64,000 bases of DNA, from positions 155,715,545-155,779,544 of the forward strand of contig CM043950.1 in assembly GCA_014529385.2 (NCBI GenBank). Direction: 5' to 3'. The translations under genes were made by a program, and so were the position numbers. Of the stretch, positions 63,486-64,000 are shown piece by piece (the stretch's first letter is position 1; every line of letters begins with the position of its first letter). The notes below the pieces were generated by a model. It was not told the origin of the DNA and did no database searches. It saw nothing but the letters and a program-made list of their open reading frames with translations. The stretch is from Adiantum capillus-veneris. Taxonomy: Eukaryota > Streptophyta > Polypodiopsida > Polypodiales > Pteridaceae.

Positions 63486-64000
63486 TTAAAACTCATGGTC
63501 AGACGCCATATTCTCACTTTCATCCTCAATTTGCATATAGTTGGCTTCATCATCCTCTTCACTTGGTTGTGCATCAAATGGATGAGAATCCCCTCTTCTT
63601 TTGAATAATTTAATTCTTTTTCCTGCAATGGGAATTTTCAGTTCTGTCCCATCCAGCTCACGCAAGGTGTAAGTTGCATTTCCATGCACATGTTTGACAA
63701 CATAAGGACCAAACCATCTCTTTGCGAGCTTCCTTATTGTAGAGTGCTGGTTTTCAAGGCTACTATCGTACACCAACACCCAATCACCTTCTTCAATGTC
63801 TTTCGGTCTGAGCCTATGCATCTTGTCAAATCTGTCTTTGTTTTTCAACCTTGCATTCTTTAGTCGAGCTTTTGCAAGCTCAATGTCTTTAGGCCTTCTT
63901 TCCAATTTCCGTATGCGCAATGCAAGAAGGTCTTCTCTACTCATTCCATCTTCCCATGGCAATACGTTCCATGTAAGAACTACATCTTCAATTGGCATCA
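63486..64000 (-). CDS. Integrase C-terminal part of gypsy element I (partial)
   Basis: At least 170 codons on the minus strand, open to the right window edge, so the start is outside. It has RLKNARLKNKDRFDKMHRL, then GDWVLVYDSSLENQHS and AKRWFGPYVVKHVHGNATYT and LRELDGTEL, the gypsy integrase C-terminal domain (G-D-x-V-L-V-Y, K-x-x-x-R-W-x-G-P-Y-V-V). It ends in an acidic tail with no chromodomain and a TGA... stop 45 bp before the polypurine tract. No break is seen in this part, so element I may be the youngest or most intact element at this edge. Confidence 0.85.
   Translation of the reverse strand, partial: MPIEDVVLTWNVLPWEDGMSREDLLALRIRKLERRPKDIELAKARLKNARLKNKDRFDKMHRLRPKDIEEGDWVLVYDSSLENQHSTIRKLAKRWFGPYVVKHVHGNATYTLRELDGTELKIPIAGKRIKLFKRRGDSHPFDAQPSEEDDEANYMQIEDESENMASDHEF

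Overview
This is a plant nuclear window, inferred from the plant-type LTR-retrotransposons it holds and from a pentatricopeptide-repeat (PPR) gene fragment near 61 kb whose DMYAKCG-style motifs are land-plant PLS-class PPR. The flavour of that fragment and the depth of element nesting suggest a seed-free vascular plant such as a fern, but that is a low-confidence inference. I see no intact host gene and no tRNA or rRNA gene. The window is almost wholly retroelements, most of them inside one another, with many broken reading frames.

Layout. 1-736: flank with a 62-bp tandem repeat. 737-13045: element A, a full-length Ty3/gypsy element of Tat-like type (2.68-kb LTRs, two RNase H domains). 13046-16305: non-coding 3' end of another gypsy element (C1) with polypurine tract and 3' LTR. 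16306-about 41110: a Ty1/copia element (F) opened up by four later insertions. These are gypsy E in gag (target-site duplication tacaa), chromovirus D inside E's left LTR (duplication gagag), a 3.3-kb non-coding unit G in gag (duplication atgca), and a solo LTR H1 in integrase (duplication aatag). Removing them rejoins copia gag and integrase codons. About 41.1-54.2 kb: the minus-strand 5' LTR and primer site of a second C element (C2), split by element B, a second full-length member of A's family. 54.2-57.2 kb: a decayed gypsy pol (L), ending in a fold-back inverted repeat. 57.2-59.8 kb: a deleted copia (K) with a triplicated 94-bp stretch in its reverse transcriptase. 59.9-60.3 kb: a gypsy protease remnant (M). 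60.3-62.2 kb: a small non-autonomous LTR unit (J) that carries the PPR fragment. 62.2-63.4 kb: non-coding sequence and the LTR of element I, whose minus-strand integrase tail runs off the right edge.

The most unusual content is in the leaders of A and B. Between primer-binding site and gag, both carry two small tandem reading frames (about 70 codons) that are paralogous to each other. A has an extra 1.1-kb cassette, absent from B, with a second tandem pair of paralogous frames (about 168 and 152 codons) whose N-termini resemble an F-box. I recognise none of the four. They occupy the place where Ogre/Tat elements carry an extra ORF1, and are the best candidate for an undescribed accessory system.

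Genes of A and B follow gag - protease - reverse transcriptase - gypsy RNase H (catalytic Asp residues lost) - second archaeal-type RNase H (catalytic residues kept) - integrase. D and E are sister chromovirus-type elements primed by a Met-type tRNA. Every gag-pol in the window is disabled. B is closest to intact: a single 1,760-codon frame interrupted by only two TGA codons.
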